Below are positions 19,624 through 28,011 of a stretch of DNA of 64,000 bases, piece after piece. Under the pieces are notes generated by a model. It saw only the letters and a program-made list of their open reading frames with translations, made no database searches and had not been told where the DNA came from. The position numbers and the translations under genes were made by a program. How positions within the stretch are numbered: position 1 is the stretch's first letter; every line of letters starts with the position of its first letter. Source of the DNA: Pelagibius sp028280305 (GTDB taxonomy: Bacteria > Pseudomonadota > Alphaproteobacteria > Kiloniellales > Kiloniellaceae); assembly GCF_965233615.1 (NCBI RefSeq), contig NZ_OZ247495.1, one strand, 5' to 3'.

Positions 19624-20205
19624 TCAGCAGCGCAAGCCCCGGCTTTTCGTACGGCGGCGGTAGTCGATAACCCCGCCGCGCCGGTCCGTTTCGATCACAC
19701 AGCAGCGCAGCAGGGCATCCTTCAGTTGGCGGCGGCCGCGCTGGACACGAGATTTTACGCCGGAAACGGAGAGGCCAAGGCGTTCCGCCGCTTTCGCCTG
19801 GGTCAGGCCTTCGATGTCGATAAGCAGCAGCGCCTCTGCATAGGGCTGCGGCAGGCTGCGGATCAGTGGGGCGATGCAGCGCGCCAACGCCTCCGTCGCT
19901 GCAGGCTCTTCGGCATCGCCTGAAGACGGGCCTTGCGGCTCTGGCGCGGACGCCTGAGATAGAAATCTGCCCTCCGTTGCACGGCGCCGATGGTGATCCG
20001 ATATCGCATTGCCCGCGACCCGCAGGGCCCAGGCAATCGGGCTGCGGGCCGCCGTGAGGCTGTCCTGATTTTGGGCAAGGCGCAGCAGGATCCCGCCGAC
20101 GACATCGTCCACCGACGACGGGTCGACGCGGCGGCGCACGTACCCGCGAAGCCTGGTTTCGAATTCCGTCCAGGCGTCGTTATTGAGAGATGTCCGTTCT
20201 GCCAT
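19624..20205 (-). CDS. sigZ: ECF-type RNA polymerase sigma factor, SigZ-like
   Basis: 193 residues. Sigma region 2 occupies about residues 10-75 (WTEFETRLRGYVRRRV, then DHHRRRATEG). Region 4 with its helix-turn-helix is GLTQAKAAERLGLSVSGVKS. The C-terminal tail with paired cysteines and an acidic segment (LRCCVIETDRRGGVIDY) is the SigZ hallmark; the cysteines could bind a metal, arsenical or thiol-reactive signal. No anti-sigma gene is adjacent. It starts 12 bases after the ArsI-like gene, so the two form an operon. Confidence 0.87.
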   Translation of the reverse strand: MAERTSLNNDAWTEFETRLRGYVRRRVDPSSVDDVVGGILLRLAQNQDSLTAARSPIAWALRVAGNAISDHHRRRATEGRFLSQASAPEPQGPSSGDAEEPAATEALARCIAPLIRSLPQPYAEALLLIDIEGLTQAKAAERLGLSVSGVKSRVQRGRRQLKDALLRCCVIETDRRGGVIDYRRRTKSRGLRC

Positions 20206-20217
20206 TGCCGCCGGGAC

Positions 20218-20655
20218 TTACCCTAAACCGATGTCTTCTGTCTTTTCCCCAGACGCACAACAAACGCCGCCAAAGGCCGCAGGCGCCGGGGCAGGGTTGT
20301 CGTCGGTGATGCGATACCACTCCCAGCGCGCGCCGTCCGGCGCCCGCGACCAGACCTTGTCCTGGGTGGCGTGGCAGCAGGTTTCCTTGCGCTGAACCTC
20401 CTCGACGATGCCAGCCTGGGTCAGGCGCTCCAGATTGCTTCCCAGGGTCTCCTGGTCCAGAACCTCGACCCCCAGGTGGTTGAGGCGCTCCGGCGCGTCG
20501 GCATTCTCGAACAGCACCAGCTTCAGTGGCGGCGTTTCAATCGCAAAGTTTGCGTAGCCGTCGCGGCGCTTGTGCGGTGTGACTCCAAAGAGCTTGCTGT
20601 AGTAGTCAACGGCCTGATCGATATCGGGCACGTTGAGGGCCAGTTGCAGACGCAT
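20218..20655 (-). CDS. Glyoxalase-fold protein of the ArsI/CadI type
   Basis: 145 residues with one VOC (glyoxalase/dioxygenase) fold. Putative metal ligands are Q4, H60 and E112. A vicinal cysteine pair C93-C94 in ETCCHATQDKVW is the hallmark of ArsI C-As lyases and CadI; a second pair C132-C133 lies near the C-terminus. ArsI enzymes use Fe(II) and O2 to cleave methyl or aryl groups from trivalent organoarsenicals. Coupling to a cysteine-tailed sigma factor 12 bases downstream suggests a thiol-metal stress unit, but no arsR, arsM or efflux gene is nearby. Confidence 0.8.
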   Translation of the reverse strand: MRLQLALNVPDIDQAVDYYSKLFGVTPHKRRDGYANFAIETPPLKLVLFENADAPERLNHLGVEVLDQETLGSNLERLTQAGIVEEVQRKETCCHATQDKVWSRAPDGARWEWYRITDDNPAPAPAAFGGVCCASGEKTEDIGLG

Positions 20656-20738
20656 GGTCTTGCTCCTTCCGGGTTGATCTTATCCGGTAAGACGCAGCGG
20701 GCGGCAAAAGGACGCAAAAAAAACGAAGGAAAATCGGC

Positions 20739-21635
20739 CTATTGCGCCGGCTGTCCAGCCAGGGGCAGATCGGCCGCTTTTTCCAGCCGCAGCGCTTCCT
20801 CCCGGGCCGCCTCGGCTTTTGCCTGTTCCCGCCGCCGTGTCACCTCGATCGCGATGGCGCCGACCAGGGTGACGGCAATGATCAGCACGGCGAGTGCCGC
20901 GAGGTCGGGTTGCGTTCCCATGCGCACCTTGCCCGCCAGAACGGTGGTCAGGGTGCTGTCGGCCTGGATCGTAAAGACCGTGGTGTTGTAATTCTCGAAA
21001 GAGGTGAGGAAGGCGAGACCCATGGCCGAGAAGATGGCCGGCCGCAGAAAGGGCATCAGCACCTTCCAGAAGACCTGGACATGGGTGGCCCCGAGATCCA
21101 GTGCCGCCTCTTCCTGGGTGCGGTCGAAGCGCTGCAGCCGGGCCAGGAAGATCAGCATGGTATAGGCCGAAATGAAGGTCGATTGCCCGATGATCGTCAG
21201 GAACATGCCGCTGTAAAAAAAGGTGTCATAGTCGGCGTTGACGAAAGTGCCCAAGCGATCCCAGAACACCAGCGTGGAGATGCCGAGGATGACGCCGGGC
21301 ATCAGCACCGGCGAGACCACGACGGTGTAGTAGATCGTCTGGAATTTCCGGTGCACCTGGGTCATCAGAATGGCGGCCGCGAGGCCAATGGGCACCGAGA
21401 CGACCATCACGCCGATGCCGATCCAGATAGAATTGCGGATGCCTTCCATCATCAGGTCGTCTTCGAGCAGCGCCGGGAACCAGCGCCAGGTGAAACCTTC
21501 CCAGGGGACGACCTGGGGGAAGTCCACGTCGTTGAAAGCGGCGGTTCCCATCATCATCAGCGGCGCGAAAAGGAACAGGAAGAACAGGAAGATGTAGAAC
21601 GAGACCAGAAGGCTCTGAATCCTTGCCGACGTCAT
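20739..21635 (-). CDS. potC: Polyamine-type ABC transporter permease (PotC-like)
   Basis: 298 residues with six membrane helices and the EAA loop (EEAALDLGATHVQVFWKVL) that contacts the ATPase. The FEDYNTTVF-like segment reads TSFENYNTTVF here. It is one of two inner-membrane permeases for spermidine or putrescine import. Its ATG overlaps the potB stop by four bases (ATGA). It is the last gene of the operon potD-potA-potB-potC. Confidence 0.9.
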   Translation of the reverse strand: MTSARIQSLLVSFYIFLFFLFLFAPLMMMGTAAFNDVDFPQVVPWEGFTWRWFPALLEDDLMMEGIRNSIWIGIGVMVVSVPIGLAAAILMTQVHRKFQTIYYTVVVSPVLMPGVILGISTLVFWDRLGTFVNADYDTFFYSGMFLTIIGQSTFISAYTMLIFLARLQRFDRTQEEAALDLGATHVQVFWKVLMPFLRPAIFSAMGLAFLTSFENYNTTVFTIQADSTLTTVLAGKVRMGTQPDLAALAVLIIAVTLVGAIAIEVTRRREQAKAEAAREEALRLEKAADLPLAGQPAQ

Positions 21636-22543
21636 TTCGCGATCTCCCCCAGGCTGACCTTGAAGAGGCGCATCACGGTCAGGACGAAGATCAGGCAGGC
21701 CAGAAGCAGGACGATGGCGTAGGCCGCCCCCTGTGGCCAGTTACCGCCGGTATTGAACCATCGATAGATGATCTGGGTGAACCAGAAGCTTGAAGGCCCG
21801 CCGAGAATCTGCGGCGCCGCCAGGGCGCCCGCCGTCAGCATGAAGACGAGGGTGCAGCCGGAGGCGATGCCCGGCTTTGCATGGGGCATCACCACACGCC
21901 AGTGAATGCGCCACCAGGGCGACCCCAGGTCGCGTGCCGCCTCCACCTGATTGTGATCCAGGCTTTCGATGGCATTATAGAGCGGGAATACCATCAACAG
22001 AATGTAGGCATAGGAGAGCCCGGCATAGAGTGCGATATCGGCACGGATGAAATCGATCGGCTGGTCGATGATGCCGAAGGTTTGCAGGAAGGCGTTGATG
22101 ACGCCCGAGGTGCCGAAGAGAATGCGAAAGGCGAAGGCGCGCAGGATCTCGTTCACCCAGAACGGCAGAATGAGGATCAGGATCAAGGCCCGGGCCTGGC
22201 CGCCCTTGGCCACCTGGGCGATATAGTAGGCAATGGGGTAGCAGATCGCGAAGTTGATCAGCGTCACGAAGATCGAGGCGATGATGGTGCGCAGAAAGAC
22301 CGTCAGATGCAGCACGTTGAACATCGCTTCGTCGCCCGGGCGACCGAACAGCAGGTAGCGGTAGTTCTTCAGCGTGTAGACGTCTTCCGGTCCGCCGATT
22401 TTCCCTGGCGGCAGATTGAAGCGGAAAGAGAAGTCCAGCATGTAGGCCTGAGGCAGCACGATCATGATCGCAACCCAGACGAAGACCGCCAGAAGCAGGT
22501 AGGTCGAGATGACGATGCCGTTGCGCCGAAAGAACCCGGTCAT
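21632..22543 (-). CDS. potB: Polyamine-type ABC transporter permease (PotB-like)
   Basis: 303 residues with six membrane helices. The EAA loop is EAARDLGSPWWRIHWRVVMP. The pairing with potC, potA and a Tat-exported binding protein fits the spermidine/putrescine family. It starts 54 bases after potA and overlaps potC. Confidence 0.9.
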   Translation of the reverse strand: MTGFFRRNGIVISTYLLLAVFVWVAIMIVLPQAYMLDFSFRFNLPPGKIGGPEDVYTLKNYRYLLFGRPGDEAMFNVLHLTVFLRTIIASIFVTLINFAICYPIAYYIAQVAKGGQARALILILILPFWVNEILRAFAFRILFGTSGVINAFLQTFGIIDQPIDFIRADIALYAGLSYAYILLMVFPLYNAIESLDHNQVEAARDLGSPWWRIHWRVVMPHAKPGIASGCTLVFMLTAGALAAPQILGGPSSFWFTQIIYRWFNTGGNWPQGAAYAIVLLLACLIFVLTVMRLFKVSLGEIAK

Positions 22544-22597
22544 GGCGAAACCCTTCCCATCGCGCGCGAGGGGTGCAGATGGAGCGTCGCCTGAAGA

Positions 22598-23689
22598 CTA
22601 CTCATCGGCGACCTCCCCAACCGGCAGGACGACGGCGCGGTCGGCCTGAAAGCCGACGGTGGCGGCGGCACCTTGTTCGAAGGCTGGCAGATCACCGGAA
22701 TTGGTCATAGACATGACGATGCTCTTCGATCCTTCGCCCTGCAAAAACACAGAGAAGAACGAGCCTTCAAACTCACTGTTCACCACTGTGCTCTGAATGG
22801 TGTTCTCCGGCACGGTCCCGCCATTGAGATAAGAAAGTGATTCCGGCCGCACGAAGAGCATCGCCTGATCGCCTGTTCGAAGGCCGCTCAGATTGCGTCC
22901 GCGCAGTGGGCCGAAGGTGGACTCGACCACGGCATAGTTGCTGTCGACGGCGGTAATGCGCCCGACGAAGGGGTTGTTTTCCCCCACGAAGGAGGCGACG
23001 AAGGAGGTCTGCGAGTTCTCGTAGACATCGGCGCCCGTGCCGACCTGTTGGATCACTCCCTGGCTCATGACCGCGATACGGTCCGACATGGTCAGGGCCT
23101 CGCCCTGGTCGTGGGTGATGTAAATGAAGGTTATCCCGACCCGCTGCTGGATCGCGCGAAGTTCGGTGCGCATGTGCTGGCGCAGTTTCAGGTCGAGGGC
23201 GGACAACGGCTCATCCAGCAGCAGCACTTCGGGCTCTACCGCCAAAGCACGGGCGATCGCGACCCGCTGCTTCTGGCCGCCGGACAGCTCACTGACTTTC
23301 TTGTCGCCTTGCCCCTGCAAAGCGATGAGATCGAGCAGTTCATCGGCACGTTTGCGCCGCTCGGCCTTGCCGACGCCGCGGACCTCCAGACCGAAGGCAA
23401 TGTTGTCGGCGACCGACATCAGCGGAAAGAGGGCAAGGTTCTGGAAGATCAGCGCCGTGGGGCGCTTGTTGGGGCCGATGCCCCGCATGCTTTGGCCGCG
23501 GATCCGCACGTCGCCTTCTGTCGGCTCCAAAAACCCGCTGACGGCACGCAGGATCGTCGTCTTGCCGCAGCCGGAGGGACCGAGGAAGCTGAAGAATTCG
23601 CCGCCCTTGATACCCAAATGCGCGTCCTGCACCGCCGTAAAGTCGCCAAAGCGAATCGTTACGTGGTCCAGATCAACATCTGCACTCAT
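22598..23689 (-). CDS. potA: Polyamine-type ABC transporter ATP-binding protein (PotA-like)
   Basis: 363 residues from the ATG at MSADVDLDHV; upstream in-frame sequence is arginine-rich and unlikely to be coding. Walker A is GPSGCGKTT, the Q loop is intact, the ABC signature is LSGGQKQRVAIARAL, Walker B is VLLLDEPLSALD, and a TOBE domain occupies the last 120 residues. It powers uptake of polyamines or a related cation. A 233-base gap with a strong hairpin separates it from potD upstream. Confidence 0.93.
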   Translation of the reverse strand: MSADVDLDHVTIRFGDFTAVQDAHLGIKGGEFFSFLGPSGCGKTTILRAVSGFLEPTEGDVRIRGQSMRGIGPNKRPTALIFQNLALFPLMSVADNIAFGLEVRGVGKAERRKRADELLDLIALQGQGDKKVSELSGGQKQRVAIARALAVEPEVLLLDEPLSALDLKLRQHMRTELRAIQQRVGITFIYITHDQGEALTMSDRIAVMSQGVIQQVGTGADVYENSQTSFVASFVGENNPFVGRITAVDSNYAVVESTFGPLRGRNLSGLRTGDQAMLFVRPESLSYLNGGTVPENTIQSTVVNSEFEGSFFSVFLQGEGSKSIVMSMTNSGDLPAFEQGAAATVGFQADRAVVLPVGEVADE

Positions 23690-23879
23690 GCCTGTTTGCC
23701 CCCATCTCGCTGCCGGGCGCCTTGGGCGCCGCCGACCTGTCGTTATCACGCCTCATAGGGTGGGCGTGTTCATCTGCTTCTTACTTGCCATGATATGCCA
23801 TCGACCGGCAATGCCGGTGATGCTTCGCCCTCGCGCCGACTCCCGCGGTTTCAAGAGCGGCGTCCTGAGAAAAGGGAGA

Positions 23880-23905
23880 GGGCCCCGACCAGAAGGACGG
23901 GGCCC
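23880..23905 (-). terminator. Intercistronic hairpin between potD and potA
   Basis: A perfect 8-bp stem (GGGCCCCG / CGGGGCCC) with a 10-base loop lies 18 bases after the potD stop. On the minus strand it is followed by a pyrimidine-rich run ending in four T. It could partly terminate transcription or stabilise the potD message, so that the binding protein is made in excess over the membrane subunits. Confidence 0.6.
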
Positions 23906-23922
23906 AAACCTCAGATCAGAAA

Positions 23923-25095
23923 TCAGGCGGCGACGAATTTGTCGCTGTATTCTGCCCGAATCTCGGTGTACCAGGGCTCCGAAGGCGGCCACCACCAGAG
24001 CCGATCCAGGGCATCGCCGGGATAGGCTTCGCTGAAGGCCTTCTTGCTGTCGGCAGAGAGGTGGTTTTCTGCGCCGACCGCGACCGGGTTGTAGCCGGTT
24101 TCGTTGGCGATCAGACCGTTCACCTGAGCATCATAGACGTAGTTGATGTACTCATAGATCTGATCGATGTTCTTGGCGCCAATCGGCATGGACAGGCCGT
24201 CGAGCCAGGTGAGGGCACCTTCCTGCGGGGCCATGTAAGTGACCGGCTTGCCTTCCTTCTTCAAGCGCAGCGGCGGGCCGTCCCAGGTCTGGCCGAGGAC
24301 CACGTCGTTCTGCATGAAGCCGTTGATCTGAGCATCGGCGTCATTCCAGAACTGCTTCAGCCAGGACTTGTGTTCGACGGCGAACTTGCCGATCTCGTCC
24401 CAGATGCGCCGCATGTTCGCTTCGTCCTTGTAGGCATCGAGCATGCGGTTGGAGGGAACCTTGCCGGAGGCGTCGAGGTGCAGGCCGATGCCGAGCATCA
24501 TGGAGTGAGGCCGGCCCATGACTTTGCCCTTCATTTCCGGGCGCCAGAGGTCGCCATAGGACAGGTTGGCATAGTCCTGTTCCCACTTGTCGGTGCGCCA
24601 GGCCAGGGCTTCGGTGCCCCAGTGGTAGGGCAAGTGGTGGTTGCCGCCGTCCCAGGTCCAGCCGTCGGTCGAACCCTTCAGCAGGCCCGGCACGATCAGG
24701 TCGGTTTTCACCCGGCTCATGTCAAAAGGCTGCAACAGGCCGAGCGGCTTCCATTCGCCGGCACGGTCGACCGTCGGGCCGATCAGGTCGAAACCACGGC
24801 CCCTGGTCGCCCGCATCTTGTTCAACAGCTCTTCGTTGGAACCATAGGGCGTATGCTTGATCTTGATGCCGGTCTTCTGCTCAAAGCCTTCCAGGAAGGT
24901 CTTTGGCAGATAGTCCGACCAGTTCATCACCACCAGTTCACCGGAAGAGGCCAGTGCCTCGGGGCTGATGATGGCCGGCGCCACGGCCATGATGGCGCCG
25001 CCGGCAGCGGCCTGCTTCAGCATGGTCCGCCGTGTGAAGTGCCGCACCGCCCGGTGCGTCTTCGTACTGGTTGTCGGTTTATTGGATTTGCTCAC
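23923..25095 (-). CDS. potD: Polyamine-type periplasmic substrate-binding protein with Tat signal (PotD/PotF-like)
   Basis: 390 residues. The N-terminus carries a twin-arginine signal (HFTRRTMLKQAAAGGAIMAV), unusual for PotD proteins, which mostly use Sec; Tat export is however common for such proteins in Alphaproteobacteria. The mature part has the family-1 polyamine-binding fold: ELVVMNWSDYLPKTFLEGFE at the N-terminus and many tryptophans lining the cleft. It delivers substrate to PotABC. It is the first gene of the operon and is followed by the hairpin at 23880. Confidence 0.9.
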   Translation of the reverse strand: MSKSNKPTTSTKTHRAVRHFTRRTMLKQAAAGGAIMAVAPAIISPEALASSGELVVMNWSDYLPKTFLEGFEQKTGIKIKHTPYGSNEELLNKMRATRGRGFDLIGPTVDRAGEWKPLGLLQPFDMSRVKTDLIVPGLLKGSTDGWTWDGGNHHLPYHWGTEALAWRTDKWEQDYANLSYGDLWRPEMKGKVMGRPHSMMLGIGLHLDASGKVPSNRMLDAYKDEANMRRIWDEIGKFAVEHKSWLKQFWNDADAQINGFMQNDVVLGQTWDGPPLRLKKEGKPVTYMAPQEGALTWLDGLSMPIGAKNIDQIYEYINYVYDAQVNGLIANETGYNPVAVGAENHLSADSKKAFSEAYPGDALDRLWWWPPSEPWYTEIRAEYSDKFVAA

Positions 25096-25282
25096 GCTCG
25101 TTCTCCCCTCAAACAGTGGCGTGGAGAGGGCTGCCCTGAACCGGGCAGACGTCCCTGTTGACCTTGTGTCGGTGTTGATCGTTTATTGATAACGCTTATC
25201 CTTGAGTCTGGCAGTGGGCTTTGAAATGTGTCAAGGCCAACTCCGGCCCACCCATGGGGCCAAGCGAACCGACGGGCCGCCC

Positions 25283-25657
25283 ATGACACTGAAGCAACGG
25301 CAGATTTGTGCGGTCTTTTTACTGATTGCAGCCGCTGCGGTCTCTGTTCTTCCAAAACCGCTGGCGGTGCAGGAACGCAATCTTACCCAGGTCATTTATG
25401 ACTATGCCGTTACAAGCTATTGCGGGACTCTGGACGGCGAGGTCGAGAGGGGTTTCCGGCGGGAACTGGCAGAGCAGACGCTGCGCTCCGGTCTGAACGA
25501 AGCCGCCGCGCGAAAGCAGCGCATCAAAGGCTGGGTCATGGCGGACGATGAATGGCGCAACAGGGGCCTGGGTGGGCACAAAGCCTGGTGCCGGGAGGAA
25601 GGGATGGCGGCGAGCCACCACTTTCGAGCTATCGCGAGAGGGGACAAGGAACCCTAG
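25283..25657 (+). CDS. Small secreted protein of unknown function
   Basis: 124 residues from the ATG at MTLKQRQIC; an upstream in-frame start gives a poor signal peptide. Residues 5-28 form a hydrophobic export signal or anchor (AVFLLIAAAAVSVLP). The mature part is charged, with two cysteines (SYCGTLD and KAWCREEG) that could form a disulphide. I do not recognise the family. It lies between the divergent pot operon and the MocR-type regulator and is read in the direction of the latter, 115 bases before it. Confidence 0.6.
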   Translation: MTLKQRQICAVFLLIAAAAVSVLPKPLAVQERNLTQVIYDYAVTSYCGTLDGEVERGFRRELAEQTLRSGLNEAAARKQRIKGWVMADDEWRNRGLGGHKAWCREEGMAASHHFRAIARGDKEP

Positions 25658-25772
25658 ATTGTGTTCGGAGGCGGGATCTTGCCGGATCGAGGAAGCCCGC
25701 ACCGCAGGGCTTGAGACCTTGGATGGAGCCTCCTAAGCTCCCTTCATAGGCCCAGAAACAGCGTTCAAAACC

Positions 25773-27254
25773 ATGCGTGATTTTATTTTTCCGGTGCGGC
25801 ACGACGGCGACCTCGGGCTTCAGGCCCAGCTCCGCCGGCAGCTTATCGATGCCATTATCGACGGCCGTCTTTCCGGCAGCGATCCGCTGCCCTCCTGCCG
25901 CCGGCTGGCGCAATCCCTGGGCGTGTCGCGCAACACGGTGGTGCTGGCCTATCAGGCCCTGGCGGACGAGGGCCTGCTGATTTCCCGCGAACGGGTGGGA
26001 TACTTCGTCAACACCGAGATGGTCTTTCAGCAGACCGAGACCAAGGGCGGCTTTCCCGAATTGGGCGCGGAGCAGTCGGTGGAGTGGTGGAGCCGCCTGC
26101 GGCTGCATCCTTCGGAACTGGTCAATGTGGAAAAGCCCCGCAACTGGCGGCGCTATCCCTATCCCTTCATCTACGGGCAGCCGGATCCGACCCTGTTTCC
26201 GGTATCGACCTGGCGGACCTGTTCGCGTCAGGCGTTGGGGGTCGATGCGATCCAGAAGTGGACCGAGGATAACTTCAACGAAGATGATTCCCGGCTGATC
26301 GAGGAAATCAGGACCCGGGTGCTGCCGCGCCGCGGCATCAAAGCGGCTCCCTCGGAGATCTTGATCACCCTGGGGGCACAGAACGCTCTGTTCCTCATTG
26401 CCGAGCTTCTGGCAGGGCCGGGCAAGGTGCTGGCGGTGGAGAATCCGGGCTATGTCGACACCCGCAACATCTTCGCCTTGAAGGGAACGGAGATCCGGCC
26501 GATCCCGGTCGACCGCGAGGGTATCGTCGTGGATCACCGGATGGATGGCTGCGCCTGCGTTTATGTCACGCCGAGCCACCAGTCGCCGACGACGGTGACC
26601 CTGCCGCTGGAGCGGCGCATAGCGCTGTTGGAGAACGCGCAGAAGTCGGACTTCATCGTCATCGAAGACGACTACGAAGCCGAAGCGAATTTCCTCCATG
26701 CGCCGACGACGGCCTTGAAGGCCATGGACCGTTCCGGGCGCGTGATCTACATCGGCAGCTTTTCCAAGTATCTCGGCCCCGGTCTGCGCATGGGCTACAT
26801 GGTCGCTTCGGAAGAGTTCATCCATGAGGCGCGTATGCTGCGCCGCCTGATGCTTCGCCATCCAGCGACCAACAACCAGCGCACCATGGCGCTGTTCATC
26901 GCCGGCGGCCACTACGACGCCCTGGTGCACCGTCTGCAGCGAGATTTCCGGATCCGCTGGGAAAGCATGGGGGAGGGGCTGGCCAGGTTCCTGCCGGAGT
27001 TTTCACCGCGGCCATCCTGCGGTGGCACCAGTTTTTGGCTGGAAGGGCCGAAGAGCCTGGATACGGACGTTCTGGCCCGAGAGGCGTTGGCTGAAGGCAT
27101 CGTGATCGAGCCGGGCTCGCTCCACTTCCTCTCCAAAAAGCCGCCGCGCAACTTTATGCGCCTTGGGTTTTCGTCGGTGCAGCCGGGGCGAATCGCGCCG
27201 GGCCTGGAGGCTTTGCGCGGCCTTATCGATCGAAAGCTGGCGAAGGCGGACTAG
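25773..27254 (+). CDS. MocR-type transcriptional regulator (GntR helix-turn-helix fused to class I aminotransferase)
   Basis: 493 residues. A GntR winged helix fills residues 12-80 (LPSCRRLAQSLGVSRNTVVL). The aminotransferase-like domain follows, with cofactor motifs ENPGYVDTRNIF and IEDDYEAEANF and the PLP lysine in GSFSKYLGPGLRMGY. MocR proteins use PLP or its adducts with amines as effectors. Known members control GABA, taurine, vitamin B6 or polyamine genes. The divergent pot operon, with one small gene between, is the best candidate target, but this is inference. Confidence 0.92.
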   Translation: MRDFIFPVRHDGDLGLQAQLRRQLIDAIIDGRLSGSDPLPSCRRLAQSLGVSRNTVVLAYQALADEGLLISRERVGYFVNTEMVFQQTETKGGFPELGAEQSVEWWSRLRLHPSELVNVEKPRNWRRYPYPFIYGQPDPTLFPVSTWRTCSRQALGVDAIQKWTEDNFNEDDSRLIEEIRTRVLPRRGIKAAPSEILITLGAQNALFLIAELLAGPGKVLAVENPGYVDTRNIFALKGTEIRPIPVDREGIVVDHRMDGCACVYVTPSHQSPTTVTLPLERRIALLENAQKSDFIVIEDDYEAEANFLHAPTTALKAMDRSGRVIYIGSFSKYLGPGLRMGYMVASEEFIHEARMLRRLMLRHPATNNQRTMALFIAGGHYDALVHRLQRDFRIRWESMGEGLARFLPEFSPRPSCGGTSFWLEGPKSLDTDVLAREALAEGIVIEPGSLHFLSKKPPRNFMRLGFSSVQPGRIAPGLEALRGLIDRKLAKAD

Positions 27255-27259
27255 AAAGA

Positions 27260-27832
27260 CTAGTCGTTCATGACCTTGTCGATCTGCGTTTGATCGAGTG
27301 TGTCCATGTTGCCGTTGATGATCGAGGAGGCGACATCGACAAAACTCTGCAGCTTGCGGGTCACGCCTTCGACACCCAGTTGCAGAGGGCCTTCTTCTCC
27401 CGCATCGATGAGTGCTTTGATCCTTGGCAGAGAATCCGCAATCAGCCGATTCATCTGGTCGACCGTGGCATCGAAGGCCTGGCGGTAGTTGGCCGGGGCA
27501 TTTTCGTAGGCGAGGATCGCCAATTCGGCATCGGAGAAACAGCTGTCACGAAAGTGATCCGCATAGCTCTTGGGCTGCCATTCCTGGCAGTCCTCGAAGC
27601 AGTCCGTCATCGAGGGAACCATCTCGAGCAGCATGATGATTTCGTTGAAGTGATTCAGGTAGTCGGTGGCCAGAAGCGTGTTTTCATTGATGTTCTTGCC
27701 GCGCACCAGCAGCCGGTAGGTGCCGGTGAAACCGGCGCCCTTGTCGGTCGCTTTCGAATCCTCTCCGTCGGCCTTCTTTGGCGCCGCTTCGACAGCAGCC
27801 TCTTCTGTGGCCAGGATCTCTGGTGAAGCCAT
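27260..27832 (-). CDS. Conserved-looking protein of unknown function
   Basis: 190 residues, clearly coding by codon use. The first 35 residues are low complexity and rich in Ala, Glu and Lys. The rest is predicted largely helical, with a cysteine-rich stretch (MTDCFEDCQEW, then RDSCFSDAE) and a C-terminal helix with amphipathic pattern. No signal peptide or membrane helix is seen, so it should be cytosolic. I recognise no family. It is convergent with the MocR gene (5 bases between stops) and has a 180-base AT-rich upstream region that should hold its promoter. Confidence 0.7.
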   Translation of the reverse strand: MASPEILATEEAAVEAAPKKADGEDSKATDKGAGFTGTYRLLVRGKNINENTLLATDYLNHFNEIIMLLEMVPSMTDCFEDCQEWQPKSYADHFRDSCFSDAELAILAYENAPANYRQAFDATVDQMNRLIADSLPRIKALIDAGEEGPLQLGVEGVTRKLQSFVDVASSIINGNMDTLDQTQIDKVMND

Positions 27833-28011
27833 TAACTGAACCTACCCGCTGCAAATGCTTGCAGCCCAACCTTTCCGTGTTCCAGACATGAGCCGGAATT
27901 CAATCACATAGCTGGTTTAATTTTCCTTTCTAAAGGTAAAACTACCCGCAATTTCAATGCGTAGGCTATGGGCGACTACAGAATGCGCGACTCTCGGTTA
28001 AAGCGAATTAT

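Noticed and set aside
18175..19923. Long plus-strand frame of about 580 residues opposite dctQ, dctP and sigZ
   Set aside because: It lies antisense to three clear genes. Its composition (many His, Arg and Gly) reflects third-position GC bias, not a protein.
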